Below are positions 46,859 to 57,568 of a stretch of DNA of 64,000 nucleotides, piece by piece. The notes under the pieces are model-generated. The model was not told the DNA's origin. It ran no database searches and saw only the letters and a list, made by a program, of their open reading frames with translations. Both the position numbers and the translations under genes were made by a program. Location: assembly GCF_001189955.1 (NCBI RefSeq), contig NZ_LFLT01000014.1, forward strand, positions 1-64,000, in the 5' to 3' direction. This stretch comes from Herbaspirillum chlorophenolicum. Lineage in GTDB: Bacteria > Pseudomonadota > Gammaproteobacteria > Burkholderiales > Burkholderiaceae_D. Every line of letters starts with the position of its first letter. Position 1 is the stretch's first letter.

Positions 46859-47923
46859 ATGCCTCTCGTATCCATGCGTCAATTGCTGGACCACGCCGCC
46901 GAAAACGGTTACGGCCTGCCAGCGTTCAACGTCAACAACCTGGAGCAGGTTACCGCCATCATGCAGGCGGCCGATGAAGTCGGCGCGCCGGTCATCATGC
47001 AAGCCTCGGCCGGCGCCCGCAAGTATGCCGGTGAAGCTTTCCTGCGCCACCTGATCTCGGCGGCGGTCGAAGCCTATCCGCACATTCCGGTCGTCATGCA
47101 CCAGGACCACGGCCAGTCGCCGGCGGTGTGCATGGCCGCGATCAAGTCGGGTTTTTCGTCGGTGATGATGGACGGCTCGCTGATGGAAGACGGCAAGTCG
47201 GTCGCCAGCTATGAATACAACGTCGAAGTCTCGCGCAAGGTGGTCGAGTTCTCGCACGCCATCGGCGTGACCGTGGAAGCCGAACTGGGTGTGCTCGGTT
47301 CGCTGGAAACCATGATGGGCGACAAGGAAGACGGCCACGGCGCCGACGGCAAGATGACCCGTGAGCAACTGCTGACCGACGTGGCCCAGGCTGCAGACTT
47401 CGTCAAGCAGACCCAGTGCGACGCGCTGGCGATCGCTATCGGTACTTCGCATGGCGCCTACAAGTTCTCGCGCAAGCCAACCGGCGACATCCTGGCAATC
47501 GACCGCATCAAGGAAATCCACGCCCGCATCCCCAACACCCACCTGGTGATGCACGGTTCTTCCTCGGTGCCGCAGGAACTGCTGGCCGAGATCCGCGAAT
47601 TCGGCGGCGACATGAAGGAAACCTACGGCGTGCCGGTCGAAGAGATCCAGGAAGGCATCAAGCACGGCGTGCGCAAGATCAACATCGACACCGACATCCG
47701 CCTGGCGATGACCGGCGCGATCCGCCGCTATCTGTTCGAGAACCCTTCCAAGTTCGATCCGCGCGATTACCTGAAGCCGGCGCGCGAAGCGGCAAAGCTG
47801 GTCTGCAAGGCACGCTACCTATCGTTCGGCTGCGAAGGCCAGGCCGGCAAGATCAAGGCGCTGCCGCTGGAGAAGATTGCAGAGAAGTACAAGAAGGGCG
47901 AATTGGCGCAAATCGTTCAGTAA
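46859..47923 (+). CDS. fba: Fructose-bisphosphate aldolase, class II
   Basis: A 354-residue zinc-dependent aldolase. Visible: [20 protein letters not shown] with the zinc-site His, [31 protein letters not shown], and [16 protein letters not shown]. The length is that of the class IIB aldolases of betaproteobacteria. A terminator-like hairpin follows before purC. Confidence 0.98.
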   Translation: MPLVSMRQLLDHAAENGYGLPAFNVNNLEQVTAIMQAADEVGAPVIMQASAGARKYAGEAFLRHLISAAVEAYPHIPVVMHQDHGQSPAVCMAAIKSGFSSVMMDGSLMEDGKSVASYEYNVEVSRKVVEFSHAIGVTVEAELGVLGSLETMMGDKEDGHGADGKMTREQLLTDVAQAADFVKQTQCDALAIAIGTSHGAYKFSRKPTGDILAIDRIKEIHARIPNTHLVMHGSSSVPQELLAEIREFGGDMKETYGVPVEEIQEGIKHGVRKINIDTDIRLAMTGAIRRYLFENPSKFDPRDYLKPAREAAKLVCKARYLSFGCEGQAGKIKALPLEKIAEKYKKGELAQIVQ

Positions 47924-47946
47924 TTCGACGCACGCGCACTAACCAA

Positions 47947-47977
47947 CCGGGATCCGTTCACAGCGGTCCCGGTTTTT
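47947..47977 (+). terminator. Terminator between fba and purC
   Basis: The CCGGGA-T-CCG arm pairs with CGG-TCCCGG, leaving one bulged base, and is followed by T5. It probably ends the glycolytic unit at least in part. Confidence 0.7.
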
Positions 47978-47996
47978 GACTTTACGGAATACCACC

Positions 47997-48893
47997 ATGA
48001 GCAGTCTGTACAAATCCTCGATTACTTCCCTGCCTCTCCTGGGCACTGGCAAGGTCCGCGAAAACTACGCCGTCGGCGACGACAAGTTGCTGATCGTGAC
48101 TACCGATCGCCTGTCGGCTTTCGACGTCGTCATGAACGAGCCGATCCCGGGCAAAGGCAAAGTACTGAACCAGATGAGCGACTTCTGGTTCGAGAAGCTG
48201 GGCCATATCGTGCCCAACCACTTGACCGGTGTCGATCCGGAATCGGTGGTGGCGCCCGGCGAAGTGGAGCAGGTGCGCGGACGCGCCGTGGTGGCCAAGC
48301 GCTTGAAGCCGATCCTGGTGGAGGCCGTGGTGCGGGGCTACATCATCGGTTCGGGCTGGAAGGATTACCAGGCGACCGGCGCGATCTGCGGCATCAAGCT
48401 GCCGGCCGGCCTGCAGCAGGCGTCCAAGCTGGAACAGCCGATCTTCACGCCGGCTGCCAAGGCCGATCTCGGCGAGCATGACGAGAACATCAGCTTTGAA
48501 GAAACCGAAAAGCGCATCGGCACCGAGCTGGCCAACAAGATCCGCGATGTCGCGATCAAGCTGTACGTCGCTGCTGCCGACTATGCCGCCACCCGCGGCA
48601 TCATCATTGCCGATACCAAGTTCGAGTTCGGCCTGGACGACAATGGCGTGCTGCACCTGATGGACGAAGTGCTGACTGCCGATTCCTCGCGCTTCTGGCC
48701 GGCTGACAGCTATCGGGTAGGTATCTCCCCGCCGTCGTTCGACAAGCAGTTCGTGCGCGACTACCTGGAAACCGTGGATGGCTGGCAGAAGACCCCGCCG
48801 GCGCCGGCGCTGCCGGCCGACGTGATCGAGAAGACCGGCGCCAAGTACCGCGAAGCGCTGGAGCGCCTGACCGGCAACACGCTGAAGGACTGA
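47997..48893 (+). CDS. purC: Phosphoribosylaminoimidazole-succinocarboxamide synthase
   Basis: A 298-residue SAICAR synthetase joining aspartate to CAIR with [43 protein letters not shown] and [20 protein letters not shown] are characteristic. The ATG at 47997 is preferred to an ATG seven codons before it that lies within the terminator tail. purE follows 3 bases after its stop. Confidence 0.98.
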   Translation: MSSLYKSSITSLPLLGTGKVRENYAVGDDKLLIVTTDRLSAFDVVMNEPIPGKGKVLNQMSDFWFEKLGHIVPNHLTGVDPESVVAPGEVEQVRGRAVVAKRLKPILVEAVVRGYIIGSGWKDYQATGAICGIKLPAGLQQASKLEQPIFTPAAKADLGEHDENISFEETEKRIGTELANKIRDVAIKLYVAAADYAATRGIIIADTKFEFGLDDNGVLHLMDEVLTADSSRFWPADSYRVGISPPSFDKQFVRDYLETVDGWQKTPPAPALPADVIEKTGAKYREALERLTGNTLKD

Positions 48894-48896
48894 GCC

Positions 48897-49394
48897 ATGA
48901 GCAATGCCATCAAGCCGCTGGTCGGCGTCATCATGGGGTCCTCCTCTGACTGGGATGTGATGCAGAATGCCGTGACCATCCTCAAGGACTTCGGTGTCCC
49001 GTTCGAGGCGCAGGTGATCTCCGCGCACCGCATGCCGGACCAGATGTTCGCCTACGCCGAGACCGCGCGCGAGCGTGGCTTGCGCGCTATCATCGCCGGT
49101 GCTGGTGGCGCTGCCCACCTGCCGGGCATGGTGGCCGCCAAGACCATCGTGCCGGTGCTGGGCGTGCCGGTGCCATCCAAGTACCTGCGCGGCGAGGATT
49201 CGCTGTTGTCCATTGTGCAGATGCCCAAGGGCATTCCGGTGGCGACCTATGCCATCGGCGAAGCCGGAGCGGCCAATGCGGCACTGTCGGCCATCGCCAT
49301 CCTGGCGACCACCGACGATGCGCTGGCCGCCAAACTGGAAGCCTTCCGCAAGACCCAGACGCAAGTCGCCCTCGATATGAAATTGCCTGTATGA
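48897..49394 (+). CDS. purE: N5-carboxyaminoimidazole ribonucleotide mutase
   Basis: A 165-residue class I PurE that converts N5-CAIR to [40 protein letters not shown] and [19 protein letters not shown] are the active-site loops. Its stop overlaps the purK start by 4 bases. Confidence 0.98.
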   Translation: MSNAIKPLVGVIMGSSSDWDVMQNAVTILKDFGVPFEAQVISAHRMPDQMFAYAETARERGLRAIIAGAGGAAHLPGMVAAKTIVPVLGVPVPSKYLRGEDSLLSIVQMPKGIPVATYAIGEAGAANAALSAIAILATTDDALAAKLEAFRKTQTQVALDMKLPV

Positions 49395-50590
49395 CCACGC
49401 AGTCCCCGAAACAAGCCCGGCCCGCCGTTCCTTCGACCACGCCTGCCACCTGGCTGGGCGTGATGGGCGGCGGCCAGCTGGGCCGCATGTTCGCCCACGC
49501 CGCACAAAGCATGGGCTTCAAGGTCGCCGTGCTGGAGGCCGATGCCGATTGTCCGGCCGGCCAGGTGGCCGACCACCTGCTGGCCGCGCCCTATGACGAC
49601 GCCCGTGCCCTGGCTGAGCTGGGTGGCCTGTGCGCTGCCGTCACCACTGAATTTGAAAACGTCTCGGCGCAAAGCCTGGCGACCTTGGCTGGCCAGACCT
49701 TCGTGGCGCCTGCCGCGAGCGGCGTATCGATTGCCCAGGACCGTACCGCCGAGAAGGCCTTCTTTACCGAATGCGGCAACCGTTCCGGCGTGTTGCCGGC
49801 GCCGCATTTCGTCATCAGTTCGGAAGCCGACATTGCCGCCATCGGCGGCGACCTGCTGCCCGGCATCCTGAAGACCGCCCGCATGGGATATGACGGCAAG
49901 GGCCAGGTGCGCGTACGCACGCTGGACGAAGTGCGTGCCGCTTTCGCCGACATGAAGGGCGTGACCTGCGTGCTGGAAAAGATGCTGCCGCTGGCCTATG
50001 AGGTCTCGGTGCTGGTGGCGCGCGGGGATGACGGCCAGGCCGTGGTCTATCCGATCGCCGAGAACGTGCATCGCGACGGCATCCTGTTCACCACTACCGT
50101 CCCCGGTCCCAACATCAAGCAAGACGCTGCCGTGCGCGCCCAGCAGGCGGCCTTGCAGATCATCGAAGGCATGCATTACGTAGGTGTGCTGTGCATCGAA
50201 TTCTTCGTGCTGCAGGACGGCTCGCTGGTGGTCAATGAAATGGCGCCGCGTCCGCATAACAGCGGCCACTACACCATCGACGCCTGCGTCACCAGCCAGT
50301 TCGAACAGCAGGCGCGCGCCATGGCCCGCTTGCCGCTGGGCGACACGCGCCAGCATTCGCCGGCGGTGATGTTGAATATTCTGGGTGACGTCTGGTACGA
50401 AGGCGAGAGCGTGCGTGAACCGGCATGGGATCAAGTGCTGGTGCTGCCCGGTGCGCATCTGCATTTGTACGGCAAAGCCGAGGCGCGCCGCGGCCGCAAG
50501 ATGGGTCACGTGACCTTCACCGGCGCCACTATTGAAGATGCGCAGAAGCAGCTTGCCGCCGCTTGCGCCATCCTCGGCATCGCGTTTTGA
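49391..50590 (+). CDS. purK: N5-carboxyaminoimidazole ribonucleotide synthase
   Basis: A 399-residue ATP-grasp enzyme that carboxylates AIR with bicarbonate and [23 protein letters not shown] is the pre-ATP-grasp domain, and [20 protein letters not shown] and [20 protein letters not shown] the ATP-grasp. Overlap with purE shows coupling; the product feeds PurE directly. Confidence 0.98.
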   Translation: MTTQSPKQARPAVPSTTPATWLGVMGGGQLGRMFAHAAQSMGFKVAVLEADADCPAGQVADHLLAAPYDDARALAELGGLCAAVTTEFENVSAQSLATLAGQTFVAPAASGVSIAQDRTAEKAFFTECGNRSGVLPAPHFVISSEADIAAIGGDLLPGILKTARMGYDGKGQVRVRTLDEVRAAFADMKGVTCVLEKMLPLAYEVSVLVARGDDGQAVVYPIAENVHRDGILFTTTVPGPNIKQDAAVRAQQAALQIIEGMHYVGVLCIEFFVLQDGSLVVNEMAPRPHNSGHYTIDACVTSQFEQQARAMARLPLGDTRQHSPAVMLNILGDVWYEGESVREPAWDQVLVLPGAHLHLYGKAEARRGRKMGHVTFTGATIEDAQKQLAAACAILGIAF

Positions 50591-50607
50591 GCCGGCAGGA
50601 ATCGGGC

Positions 50608-51657
50608 ATGAGCGACGACAAGCACAATCCTCAGCAGTTGCAGATCGATGCGGCAGCAGTAATGCTGGCCGCGCGCAAACTGGAGCAGGGCAAGCTGGTG
50701 GCTTTCCCGACCGAGACGGTCTACGGTCTCGGCGGCGATGCTGAGAATCCTGCCGCCATCGCCGCGATCTATGCCGCCAAGGGGCGTCCGGCCAACCATC
50801 CGGTGATCGTGCACGTTGCGCCCGAGGCCGATATCGGCTACTGGGCAGCATCGGTGCCGGTAGAGGCGCGCCGTTTGATCGCTTCTTTCTGGCCGGGCCC
50901 GTTGACCTTGATCTTGAAGCGTGCGCCGCATATTCCCGACGCCGTTGCCGGCGGTCAGGATTCGGTGGGTTTGCGTTGTCCATCGCACCCTGTGGCGCAG
51001 GCCTTGCTGCGCGAATTCCGCGGCGGCAAGGGCGGCATCGCGGGCCCTTCAGCCAACAAATTCGGACACGTCAGCCCCACCACCGCCGAGCATGTACGCG
51101 AAGAGTTTGGCGGCGATGAAAACAGCCTGGTCGATTACGTGCTCGACGGCGGCCAGAGTGAGGTCGGCATCGAGTCGACCATTGTCGACCTTAGCCGTAT
51201 CGATACCCACGGTCCGGTGCTGCTGCGTCCGGGCCAAATCAGTGCTGAGCAAATTGCCGCGGTGCTGGGCACCGCGCCTGCTGCGCCGGACGCCGCTGCG
51301 CCACGTGCTTCGGGTACGCTGGATGCGCACTATGCGCCGCATACGCCGGTAGTGCAGGTCAATCCGGAAGAGGTACCGCAGGTGCTCGCCAAGCTCCATG
51401 CGCAAAACAAGACAGTGGCGTTGATCCACCGCACGCTGCAACCGTCCCAAGTGTTTGCCGCGCGGCGTATGCCGCAAGACGCAGACGCCTATGCGCATGA
51501 CATCTATGCCGCCTTGCGCGACATGGACCACGCCGGCGCCGACATCATCGTCGTCGAGGCCCTTCCCGTGACGGGACAATGGCAAGGTGTCAACGACCGC
51601 TTGCGTCGCGCCGCCTTTGATTCCATCGGCATCCTGTCGCGTCTGACCGGCGCCTGA
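50608..51657 (+). CDS. tsaC: L-threonylcarbamoyladenylate synthase (Sua5 type)
   Basis: A 349-residue two-domain Sua5-type protein. The YrdC domain has KLVAFPTETVYGLGGDAENP and FWPGPLTLILKR, and a C-terminal Sua5 domain begins after about residue 230 (SGTLDAHYAPHTPVVQV). It makes threonylcarbamoyl-AMP from Thr, bicarbonate and ATP for the t6A modification of tRNAs. The ATG at 50608 fits the YrdC start; the longer frame is unsupported. Downstream of purK by 17 bases. Confidence 0.94.
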   Translation: MSDDKHNPQQLQIDAAAVMLAARKLEQGKLVAFPTETVYGLGGDAENPAAIAAIYAAKGRPANHPVIVHVAPEADIGYWAASVPVEARRLIASFWPGPLTLILKRAPHIPDAVAGGQDSVGLRCPSHPVAQALLREFRGGKGGIAGPSANKFGHVSPTTAEHVREEFGGDENSLVDYVLDGGQSEVGIESTIVDLSRIDTHGPVLLRPGQISAEQIAAVLGTAPAAPDAAAPRASGTLDAHYAPHTPVVQVNPEEVPQVLAKLHAQNKTVALIHRTLQPSQVFAARRMPQDADAYAHDIYAALRDMDHAGADIIVVEALPVTGQWQGVNDRLRRAAFDSIGILSRLTGA

Positions 51658-51970
51658 GCGCGCCGTCTTTTCTTCCCCTGAAGCTCTGCCGTCCATACTG
51701 GTACTGACCTTCCGGTCAGTTGCTGGTTGTCAAAACAAGACACCGGCCGACATCGTCTATACAAATTGTCACAAAGCTGGCATAGTATCTTCAAAGAATA
51801 GCACGCGCGTTCTTTTTGTTTGGCAGATGTAAATATCGGGGGAGGTATCAGTCGCCCTGAGTGATGCAAAAAAATCAAAAGCGGTAAATTAACCGTTGAG
51901 AAACCACCTACCGACACCAGCCGGCGGGAATAAAAAATCTGGGCACAGCCCTCAATTCTTGGAGACAGAA
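51658..51970. other. Intergenic region before ompW
   Basis: About 313 bases. TTGTCA at 51767-51772 is followed by TATCTT at 51787-51792, spaced 14 bases, too short for a normal sigma-70 promoter. GGAG lies just before the ompW ATG. I see no gene or clear FNR site. Confidence 0.4.
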
Positions 51971-52720
51971 ATGCAGAAACAATTTTCCCTTTTGCCCAAA
52001 ATCGCCGCGTTGTCCGTGATGGCCGCATGCGCTGCACCTGCCATGGCGCAGACCGCCGGCAGTAATATTGTGAACTTGGGGTGGTTCCACCTGATGCCGC
52101 AGGATTCGAGCGAAACTCTGCGTAAGAATGACGGCCCGGGAGCTGGCCCGATTCCAGGTTCGGGAGCGACGATTACCAACGCTGATACCCTCGGCTTTGC
52201 TTTCACCCACTTTTTTACCGATAACTTCGCATTGACGACTGACCTCGGTATTCCTCCGACCTTCAAGCTGAATGGCACAGGCACTCTGGCAGGCGTTGGT
52301 GAGATTGGCAAGGCCAAGCAGTGGAGTCCGGCGGTCGTGGCCAAGTGGTATTTCGGCGATGGCAACAGCAAATTCCGCCCGTTCGTCGGCGCTGGTGTGA
52401 GTTATGTCTGGTATGACAGCATCGAACTGAGCAACGGCTTCCAGCAAACCATCTCCAGCAAGTACAGCGGCGGCGCAGTTGCTACGGCCAAGTCCAGCGC
52501 CAAATTGAGTTCGTCGTGGGCGCCTGTGTTCAACATCGGTGCGACCTATAACTTCGACAAGAACTGGTCCGTGGCTCTCTCGGTTTCTTACCTGCCTCTC
52601 AAGACCAATGCCGACATTACTACTGAACTGCCGGCGGCCGCAGGCGGTACCACGCACTCCAGCACGAGCCTGACGATCAATCCTATCGTGAGCTTCCTGT
52701 CTGTCGGCTACAAGTTCTGA
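51971..52720 (+). CDS. ompW: OmpW family outer membrane protein
   Basis: A 249-residue small beta-barrel. A signal peptide (MQKQFSLLPKIAALSVMAAC, cleaved after AMA) precedes the mature N-terminus, with NIVNLGWFHLMPQDSS, DTLGFAFTHFFTDNFALTTD and a C-terminal SFLSVGYKF ending in Phe, as outer membrane proteins require. OmpW proteins are hydrophobic-molecule or small-solute channels, often induced by stress. Confidence 0.93.
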   Translation: MQKQFSLLPKIAALSVMAACAAPAMAQTAGSNIVNLGWFHLMPQDSSETLRKNDGPGAGPIPGSGATITNADTLGFAFTHFFTDNFALTTDLGIPPTFKLNGTGTLAGVGEIGKAKQWSPAVVAKWYFGDGNSKFRPFVGAGVSYVWYDSIELSNGFQQTISSKYSGGAVATAKSSAKLSSSWAPVFNIGATYNFDKNWSVALSVSYLPLKTNADITTELPAAAGGTTHSSTSLTINPIVSFLSVGYKF

Positions 52721-52737
52721 TCCAGCCAGAGCCGAAT

Positions 52738-52764
52738 AAAAAAGCGCCCTTGGGCGCTTTTTTT
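52738..52764. terminator. Bidirectional terminator between ompW and flavin reductase
   Basis: A GCGCCC/GGGCGC stem (52744-52749 with 52752-52757) is flanked by A6 and T7 that extend the pairing. It serves both converging genes. Confidence 0.92.
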
Positions 52765-52810
52765 ATGTCATGTTTGCGCCATCGAGGCCGAGGCAGCATG
52801 CTGAGTAGGG

Positions 52811-53320
52811 TTAGATTTCCCCGGTTCTGATGAAGCTCCCATTGTGGAAAACCAGGGCTGCCTGCGGATTGACCTCGCAGTGTTCTACCTCCCCTACGAA
52901 GATCACATGGTCGCCTTCAGGATACTGGCTGCGGTTATGGCATTCGAACCAGGCAGACACGCCATCTAGTACAGGTTGGCCGGTGCGTGAGAGTGAATAA
53001 GGGATCCCTTCGAAGCGGTTTTCCTTCTTGCTGGCGAACTGCTGCGCCACGTGTGCCTGGTCGGCGCCCAGGATATTGATGACATAGTGCGAATTACCTG
53101 AAAACACAGGCAGGCTATTAGCCTGGGTTCCCAGGCTCCACAGTACCAGCGGGGGAGCCAGCGAAACCGAATTGAACGAACTGGCCGTCAGGCCGAGCAG
53201 GGTGCCGTCGGCCAGGCGCGTAGTGATGACGGTGACGCCGGTGGCGAATTGGGACAGCGCCTGACGGAAATGGGCAGCGTCGAATTCGCGAGACTCAGCG
53301 CGCGGAAAGCGTGTGTGCAT
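52811..53320 (-). CDS. Flavin reductase domain protein
   Basis: A 169-residue FMN-binding split-barrel protein of the flavin reductase-like family, usually supplying reduced FMN to a monooxygenase. FRQALSQFATGVTVITTRLA, LTASSFNSVSLAPPLVLWSL and GDHVIFVGEVEHCE are typical. The start is uncertain: ATGs at 53320 and 53356 both lack a clear ribosome site; I choose 53320 by family length. No monooxygenase partner is nearby. Confidence 0.88.
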   Translation of the reverse strand: MHTRFPRAESREFDAAHFRQALSQFATGVTVITTRLADGTLLGLTASSFNSVSLAPPLVLWSLGTQANSLPVFSGNSHYVINILGADQAHVAQQFASKKENRFEGIPYSLSRTGQPVLDGVSAWFECHNRSQYPEGDHVIFVGEVEHCEVNPQAALVFHNGSFIRTGEI

Positions 53321-53531
53321 CGAAAGTATGGAGTTTGATTCGAAATGGCTGCGCATGGTAAGTGAGCAAGCCGGATATGCGCATGATAACGGATCGCGGC
53401 AAGTCCTGCCGCGGGCAGGCGTGAATATAGGGTCATTGTCATATTGGTTTGTATCAACAAAGCGCACGTCGCTACCGTTTTGCGTTAGAGTTTTAACTAA
53501 CGCAATGGCAATTGAGGATTGGGAGGTCGAT

Positions 53532-54065
53532 ATGGCTAGTGAAATCGCAGTACTGGGCGGCGGTTGTTTTTGGTGCCTGGAGGCGGTCTATCAGCAGGTC
53601 AAGGGCATCGAAGCAGTGGAGTCCGGCTATACGGGAGGCGCGGGCGTCAATCCCAGTTATGAGCAGGTTTGCGGTGGCCAGACCGGCCACGCGGAAGTGG
53701 TGAAACTGCGTTTCGATCCGCAAAGCATCAGCTACCGGGAAATCCTGGAGATATTCTTTACCATTCATGACCCGACCACATTGAATCGCCAGGGCAACGA
53801 CGTCGGTACCCAATACCGGTCGGTCATCTACTACCAGAACGAAATCCAGCACGACACTGCCAAGCACATCATTGCCGAGATGGCACTGGTGTGGGATGCA
53901 CCTATCGTCACGGAGCTGAGTCCATCGCAGCCTTACTATAAGGCTGAGGATTACCACCAGAACTATTTCCAGCAGCATCCCTTCCAGGGATATTGCGCCT
54001 TTGTCGTGGCGCCCAAGTTGGAGAAGTTGCGCGAGGTATTCGCAGACAAGAGCAAGCCGGAATAA
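53532..54065 (+). CDS. msrA: Peptide methionine sulfoxide reductase A
   Basis: A 177-residue MsrA that repairs methionine-S-sulfoxide. The catalytic Cys12 lies in LGGGCFWCLEAVYQQ, followed by ESGYTGGAGVNPSYEQVCGG and GHAEVVKLRFDP; a C-terminal Cys in GYCAFVV may resolve the disulfide. GGGAGGT before the ATG at 53532 fixes the start within a longer open frame. A terminator follows. Confidence 0.96.
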   Translation: MASEIAVLGGGCFWCLEAVYQQVKGIEAVESGYTGGAGVNPSYEQVCGGQTGHAEVVKLRFDPQSISYREILEIFFTIHDPTTLNRQGNDVGTQYRSVIYYQNEIQHDTAKHIIAEMALVWDAPIVTELSPSQPYYKAEDYHQNYFQQHPFQGYCAFVVAPKLEKLREVFADKSKPE

Positions 54066-54098
54066 GGGAAGCAGCTCCCGGAGATTTTCGTGCGATGT

Positions 54099-54136
54099 AA
54101 AAAGCGGGCGCCGGCGTAAGCCGTACGCCCGTTTTT
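54099..54136. terminator. Bidirectional terminator between msrA and cfa
   Basis: The CGGGCG/CGCCCG stem (54105-54110 with 54126-54131) encloses a nested CGGC-GTAA-GCCG hairpin, with A-run and T5 on the two sides. Confidence 0.9.
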
Positions 54137-54200
54137 ATTTGATGCGGATCCTTCTTTCTCTATCAGCAATAGGGCAGGAAACGGAGGTAGCGCATCCGTC

Positions 54201-55406
54201 TCATTGGCCGTAGATATAGTTGCGCGACCATGGCAAGCCCTGCGCGCTGGTGTTGGTCTTGGTGCAGACAACCTGGTACAGCGAGATCCAGTCGCGTTCG
54301 AAACCGTAAGCACTGCCTGCCAGGTAGACGCGCCAGATACGATAGTGCTTCTCGTCGGTGACTTTGCGGATGGCTTCGGTGTTGGCTTCGAAATTATCGG
54401 CCCACATGCTGCAGGTTTTGGCGTAGTGACGGCGCAGGTTTTCCACGTCGAATGCTTCAAGCCCGCCCTCCTGCATGGTCTTCAAGACCACGCTGATGTG
54501 GGGCAGCTCACCGGCCGGGAACACGTACTTGTCGATGAATTCGCCCGCGCCGTAAGGCGATTCTCCGTTGTCGATGTCGGTGGTGGTGATACCGTGGTTC
54601 ATCACCATGCCGCCGTCGGCCAGCAGATTGTTGATCTGTTTGAAATAGAGTGGCAGGTTCTTGATGCCGACGTGTTCGAACATACCCACACTGGTAATAC
54701 GGTCGAAGGTGCCGGTGACATCGCGGTAGTCCTGCAGGCGGATTTCAACCTGGCCGGCGAGGCCGGCGCGCTCCACGCGCTCCTTGGCCAGCGCGTATTG
54801 GTTTTGCGACAGGGTGATGCCCACGCATTTGGCGCCGAATTTCTGCGCTGCCCGGATCACCAGCGCGCCCCAGCCGCAGCCGATGTCGAGCAGGGTCTGG
54901 CCGGGTTTGAGCTGGATCTTGTTAAGGATGTGGTCGATTTTCTTGATCTGGGCGGTAGCGAGATCCTCGTCGCCGTTTTCGAAGTAGGCGCAGGAGTACA
55001 CCATGTGCTCGTCGAGGAACAGCTTGTAGAAGTCGTTGGAGACGTCGTAGTGGTACTGGATCGCCTCGGCGTCCTTCTTCTTGGTGTGGGTCACGCTGCG
55101 TACCATGCGTCCCAGCTTGCCCTCGGCCTTGAGCGTGTTGGACGCCAGCGCGTTGGCGACGCTGATGATGTTCTTGACCGCGCCTTCGACTTCGATCTTG
55201 CCCTCGACATAGGCTTCGCCAAGGTTGGCGAGAGAGGGATTGAGCAGCGAGGTGATGGCTGATGCCTGGGGTACTTTCAGCGTGACTTCAGGGGCTTCCT
55301 GGCTGAAGTCGTATTGCTGGCCGTTCCACAGCACCAGCCGGAGCGGCAGTGCCGATGCGTTGCGAACATTTTCTACCCAGGCGTTAAGCTTCTTTTCCCA
55401 AAACAC
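54201..55406 (-). CDS. cfa: Cyclopropane-fatty-acyl-phospholipid synthase
   Basis: A 401-residue Cfa that methylenates unsaturated membrane acyl chains with S-adenosylmethionine. The C-terminal methyltransferase has AIQYHYDVSNDFYKLFLDEH, LLDIGCGWGALVIRAAQ and FDRITSVGMFEHVG; the N-terminal domain is lipid-binding. It acts at the inner membrane and protects against acid and other stress. The ATG at 55406 has AGGA nearby. Confidence 0.95.
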   Translation of the reverse strand: MFWEKKLNAWVENVRNASALPLRLVLWNGQQYDFSQEAPEVTLKVPQASAITSLLNPSLANLGEAYVEGKIEVEGAVKNIISVANALASNTLKAEGKLGRMVRSVTHTKKKDAEAIQYHYDVSNDFYKLFLDEHMVYSCAYFENGDEDLATAQIKKIDHILNKIQLKPGQTLLDIGCGWGALVIRAAQKFGAKCVGITLSQNQYALAKERVERAGLAGQVEIRLQDYRDVTGTFDRITSVGMFEHVGIKNLPLYFKQINNLLADGGMVMNHGITTTDIDNGESPYGAGEFIDKYVFPAGELPHISVVLKTMQEGGLEAFDVENLRRHYAKTCSMWADNFEANTEAIRKVTDEKHYRIWRVYLAGSAYGFERDWISLYQVVCTKTNTSAQGLPWSRNYIYGQ

Positions 55407-55456
55407 GATTTTCCTCCGCGTAGTGACGTGAATGCTTAACAGCCCTGTTCAAGGAA

Positions 55457-56092
55457 TCAGGGCTGCAGGCGCTGCCGCTGCCATTCCCCGCTGTCTGTGC
55501 GGATGTAGAGCACGCGATCATGCATGCGCGATGGCCGGCCTTGCCAGAATTCAATGCGATCAGGGATGACCCGGTAACCGCCCCAATGGGCAGGACGAAC
55601 CGGATGGTCGCCGTGTTGCTGCTTCGTCGTTTCGTATTGCTGTTCCAGCGTGCTGCGATCCGCGACTACCTGGCTTTGCCGGGAGGCGATCGCTCCCAAC
55701 TGGCTGGCCAGCGGACGGCTGGAAAAGTACGCGTCGCTTTCTTCCTTGGTGACGCGTTCTATCTTTCCTTCGATGCGAACCTGGCGCTCAAGTTCGACCC
55801 AATGAAACAACAAGGCTACGTACGGGCTGGCTTCGGCTTCCTTTCCCTTGCGGCTGTCGTAGTTGGTAAACCAGGTAAAGCCATGTTGATCAAATTGTTT
55901 GATCAATACGATGCGCGAAGACGGTCTTCCATCGGGCCCGACGGTGGCAACGCTCATTGCGTTGGGTTCGGGGATCTGTGCTTTGGTCGCTTCATCGAAC
56001 CAGATTGCAAATTGATCAACTGGATCGGCGGCGACTTCGAGTTCGGACAAACTGGCGCGGCTGTAATCTTTACGGAGGTCTGCTATCGACAT
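55457..56092 (-). CDS. pdxH: Pyridoxamine 5'-phosphate oxidase
   Basis: A 211-residue FMN enzyme that oxidises PNP or PMP to pyridoxal phosphate. PNAMSVATVGPDGRPSSRIV, FTWFTNYDSRKGKEAEASPY, EQQYETTKQQHGDHPVRPAH and the C-terminal EFWQGRPSRMHDRVLYIRTD are diagnostic. Length equals the family norm. Confidence 0.97.
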   Translation of the reverse strand: MSIADLRKDYSRASLSELEVAADPVDQFAIWFDEATKAQIPEPNAMSVATVGPDGRPSSRIVLIKQFDQHGFTWFTNYDSRKGKEAEASPYVALLFHWVELERQVRIEGKIERVTKEESDAYFSSRPLASQLGAIASRQSQVVADRSTLEQQYETTKQQHGDHPVRPAHWGGYRVIPDRIEFWQGRPSRMHDRVLYIRTDSGEWQRQRLQP

Positions 56093-56239
56093 GCTACTTG
56101 ATCCTTTTGGAACAGCGCTAGATTAGCGCGTTTTAAAAAGTTCTGCAGAGCTGCAAAACGGCGAATGCGAGTCCATTGTGCGGCATCCTGACCATTGGCT
56201 CAATGATCCACTGCAAGAATTCTCGATGTCTATGGGCAT

Positions 56240-56270
56240 AAAAAAAGCCGACGCACAGGGCATCGGCTTT
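56240..56270 (-). terminator. Terminator of the YceI genes (minus strand)
   Basis: On the minus strand, AAGCCGA and TCGGCTT arms (forward 56263-56269 and 56245-56251, 11-base loop) are followed by a T-run (forward A 56240-56246). It ends the cytochrome b561-yceI-yceI operon. Confidence 0.85.
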
Positions 56271-56289
56271 CGTATTGCTGCGAGGCTGA

Positions 56290-56865
56290 TCAGTTGCTCT
56301 TGATCGCTTCGACCTGGATGGCCAGCTTGGTTTCCATGGAGAAGCCGTATTTCGCGCCGTAGTCGATGCCAAAGTCGGCACGGTTGAAGCTGGCCGAGGC
56401 GTCGCCGCCGCAGACTTCGCGCTTGAGCATCGGGTGCTGGATGCAGTTGAATTTGTTGATGGCCAGAGTCAACGGCTTGGTCACGCCATGCAGCGTCAGC
56501 GTTCCCTCGACGGATACCGGCTTGTCGCCGTCGAACTTGATGGCGGTGCCTTTGTAGATGGCAGTCGGGTACTTGGTCACGTCGAACATGTCGGCGCCCT
56601 TGGCGTGCTCGTTCAATTTGGCATGGCCGAAGTCGATCGAAGACGTGTCGACGGTGATTTCCATGGTGCCGGTCTTGGCGGCACGGTCAAGATTCACGGT
56701 GCCGCTGGTCTTGGTGAATTTGCCGCGAAAGATCGACACGCCCATGTGGTCGGCTTCGAAGCTTGGATAGGTGTGGCTCGGGTCGATGGTATAGGTGTCG
56801 GCGGCGAAGGCGGAGCCGACGGTGCCGGCGGCGATCAGGGCGAGGAGGGCGTGATTCAGTTTCAT
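56290..56865 (-). CDS. YceI family periplasmic protein (second copy)
   Basis: A 191-residue secreted lipocalin-like YceI protein that binds isoprenoid-type lipids. The signal peptide [20 protein letters not shown] is cut after [23 protein letters not shown] and [20 protein letters not shown] are typical. Two cysteines ([15 protein letters not shown]) may form a disulfide. It is last of three genes with the other YceI and cytochrome b561. Confidence 0.93.
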   Translation of the reverse strand: MKLNHALLALIAAGTVGSAFAADTYTIDPSHTYPSFEADHMGVSIFRGKFTKTSGTVNLDRAAKTGTMEITVDTSSIDFGHAKLNEHAKGADMFDVTKYPTAIYKGTAIKFDGDKPVSVEGTLTLHGVTKPLTLAINKFNCIQHPMLKREVCGGDASASFNRADFGIDYGAKYGFSMETKLAIQVEAIKSN

Positions 56866-56989
56866 GTATCGGTTCCTTGTAGATAAAGTTGGCGCTTCAA
56901 ACGCAGTGCTCGGGCTGTTGCGTGGGTGGCGCGGTTTTGCTGATGTGTCCCGTTGGCGGCGTACGGTAGTGTGCCGCCAGCGAGGTGGT

Positions 56990-57568
56990 TTATGGCGTGG
57001 TGACGATATGGAACTTGATGCTCACTTCGTCGGCCACCATGCCGGTGTCTTTCCATTCGCCTTCGCCGATGTTGTAGGTCAGGCGTTTGATCGGCAGCGT
57101 GCCGTCGAAGACTTGGGTGTTGCCTTCCTTCTTTACCGCCAGCGGGAAGCTGACATCGGTGCTTTTGCCCTTGATGGTCAGCTTGCCGGCGACATCGAAT
57201 TTGGTGCCGGCCGGTGCGCCGGCGCTGGGCTTGATCGAGCTTGCGACGAAGGTGGCCTTGGGGAATTGGGCTGCATTGAACCATTCCTTCTTCTGCACTT
57301 CCTGGTTGTATTCGGCTTCACCCAGATCGAAGCTGGCGACGTCGATGTCGACGCTGGCTTTGCCATTGGCAGGCTTGGCTGGGTCGAAATCGATGGCGGC
57401 GGTGAATTTCTTGAACTTGGCGTCCACCGGCACATTCAGCTGCTTGAAGGTGGCGCCGACCGTGCTTTTGGCGGTATCGATCTTGAGCGGTGCGGCCTGG
57501 GCGGAAGTGGCCAGTGCAATCGCTCCGATAGCGATCAGGGTGGTGGGGAGGAAGCTTCGCAGTGTCAT
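56990..57568 (-). CDS. YceI family periplasmic protein (first copy)
   Basis: A 192-residue YceI protein with signal peptide [20 protein letters not shown] ending AQA. The mature part has [20 protein letters not shown] and [20 protein letters not shown], the lipid-binding barrel strands. It lacks the Cys pair of the second copy, so the two are diverged paralogues. It follows the cytochrome b561 gene. Confidence 0.92.
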   Translation of the reverse strand: MTLRSFLPTTLIAIGAIALATSAQAAPLKIDTAKSTVGATFKQLNVPVDAKFKKFTAAIDFDPAKPANGKASVDIDVASFDLGEAEYNQEVQKKEWFNAAQFPKATFVASSIKPSAGAPAGTKFDVAGKLTIKGKSTDVSFPLAVKKEGNTQVFDGTLPIKRLTYNIGEGEWKDTGMVADEVSIKFHIVTTP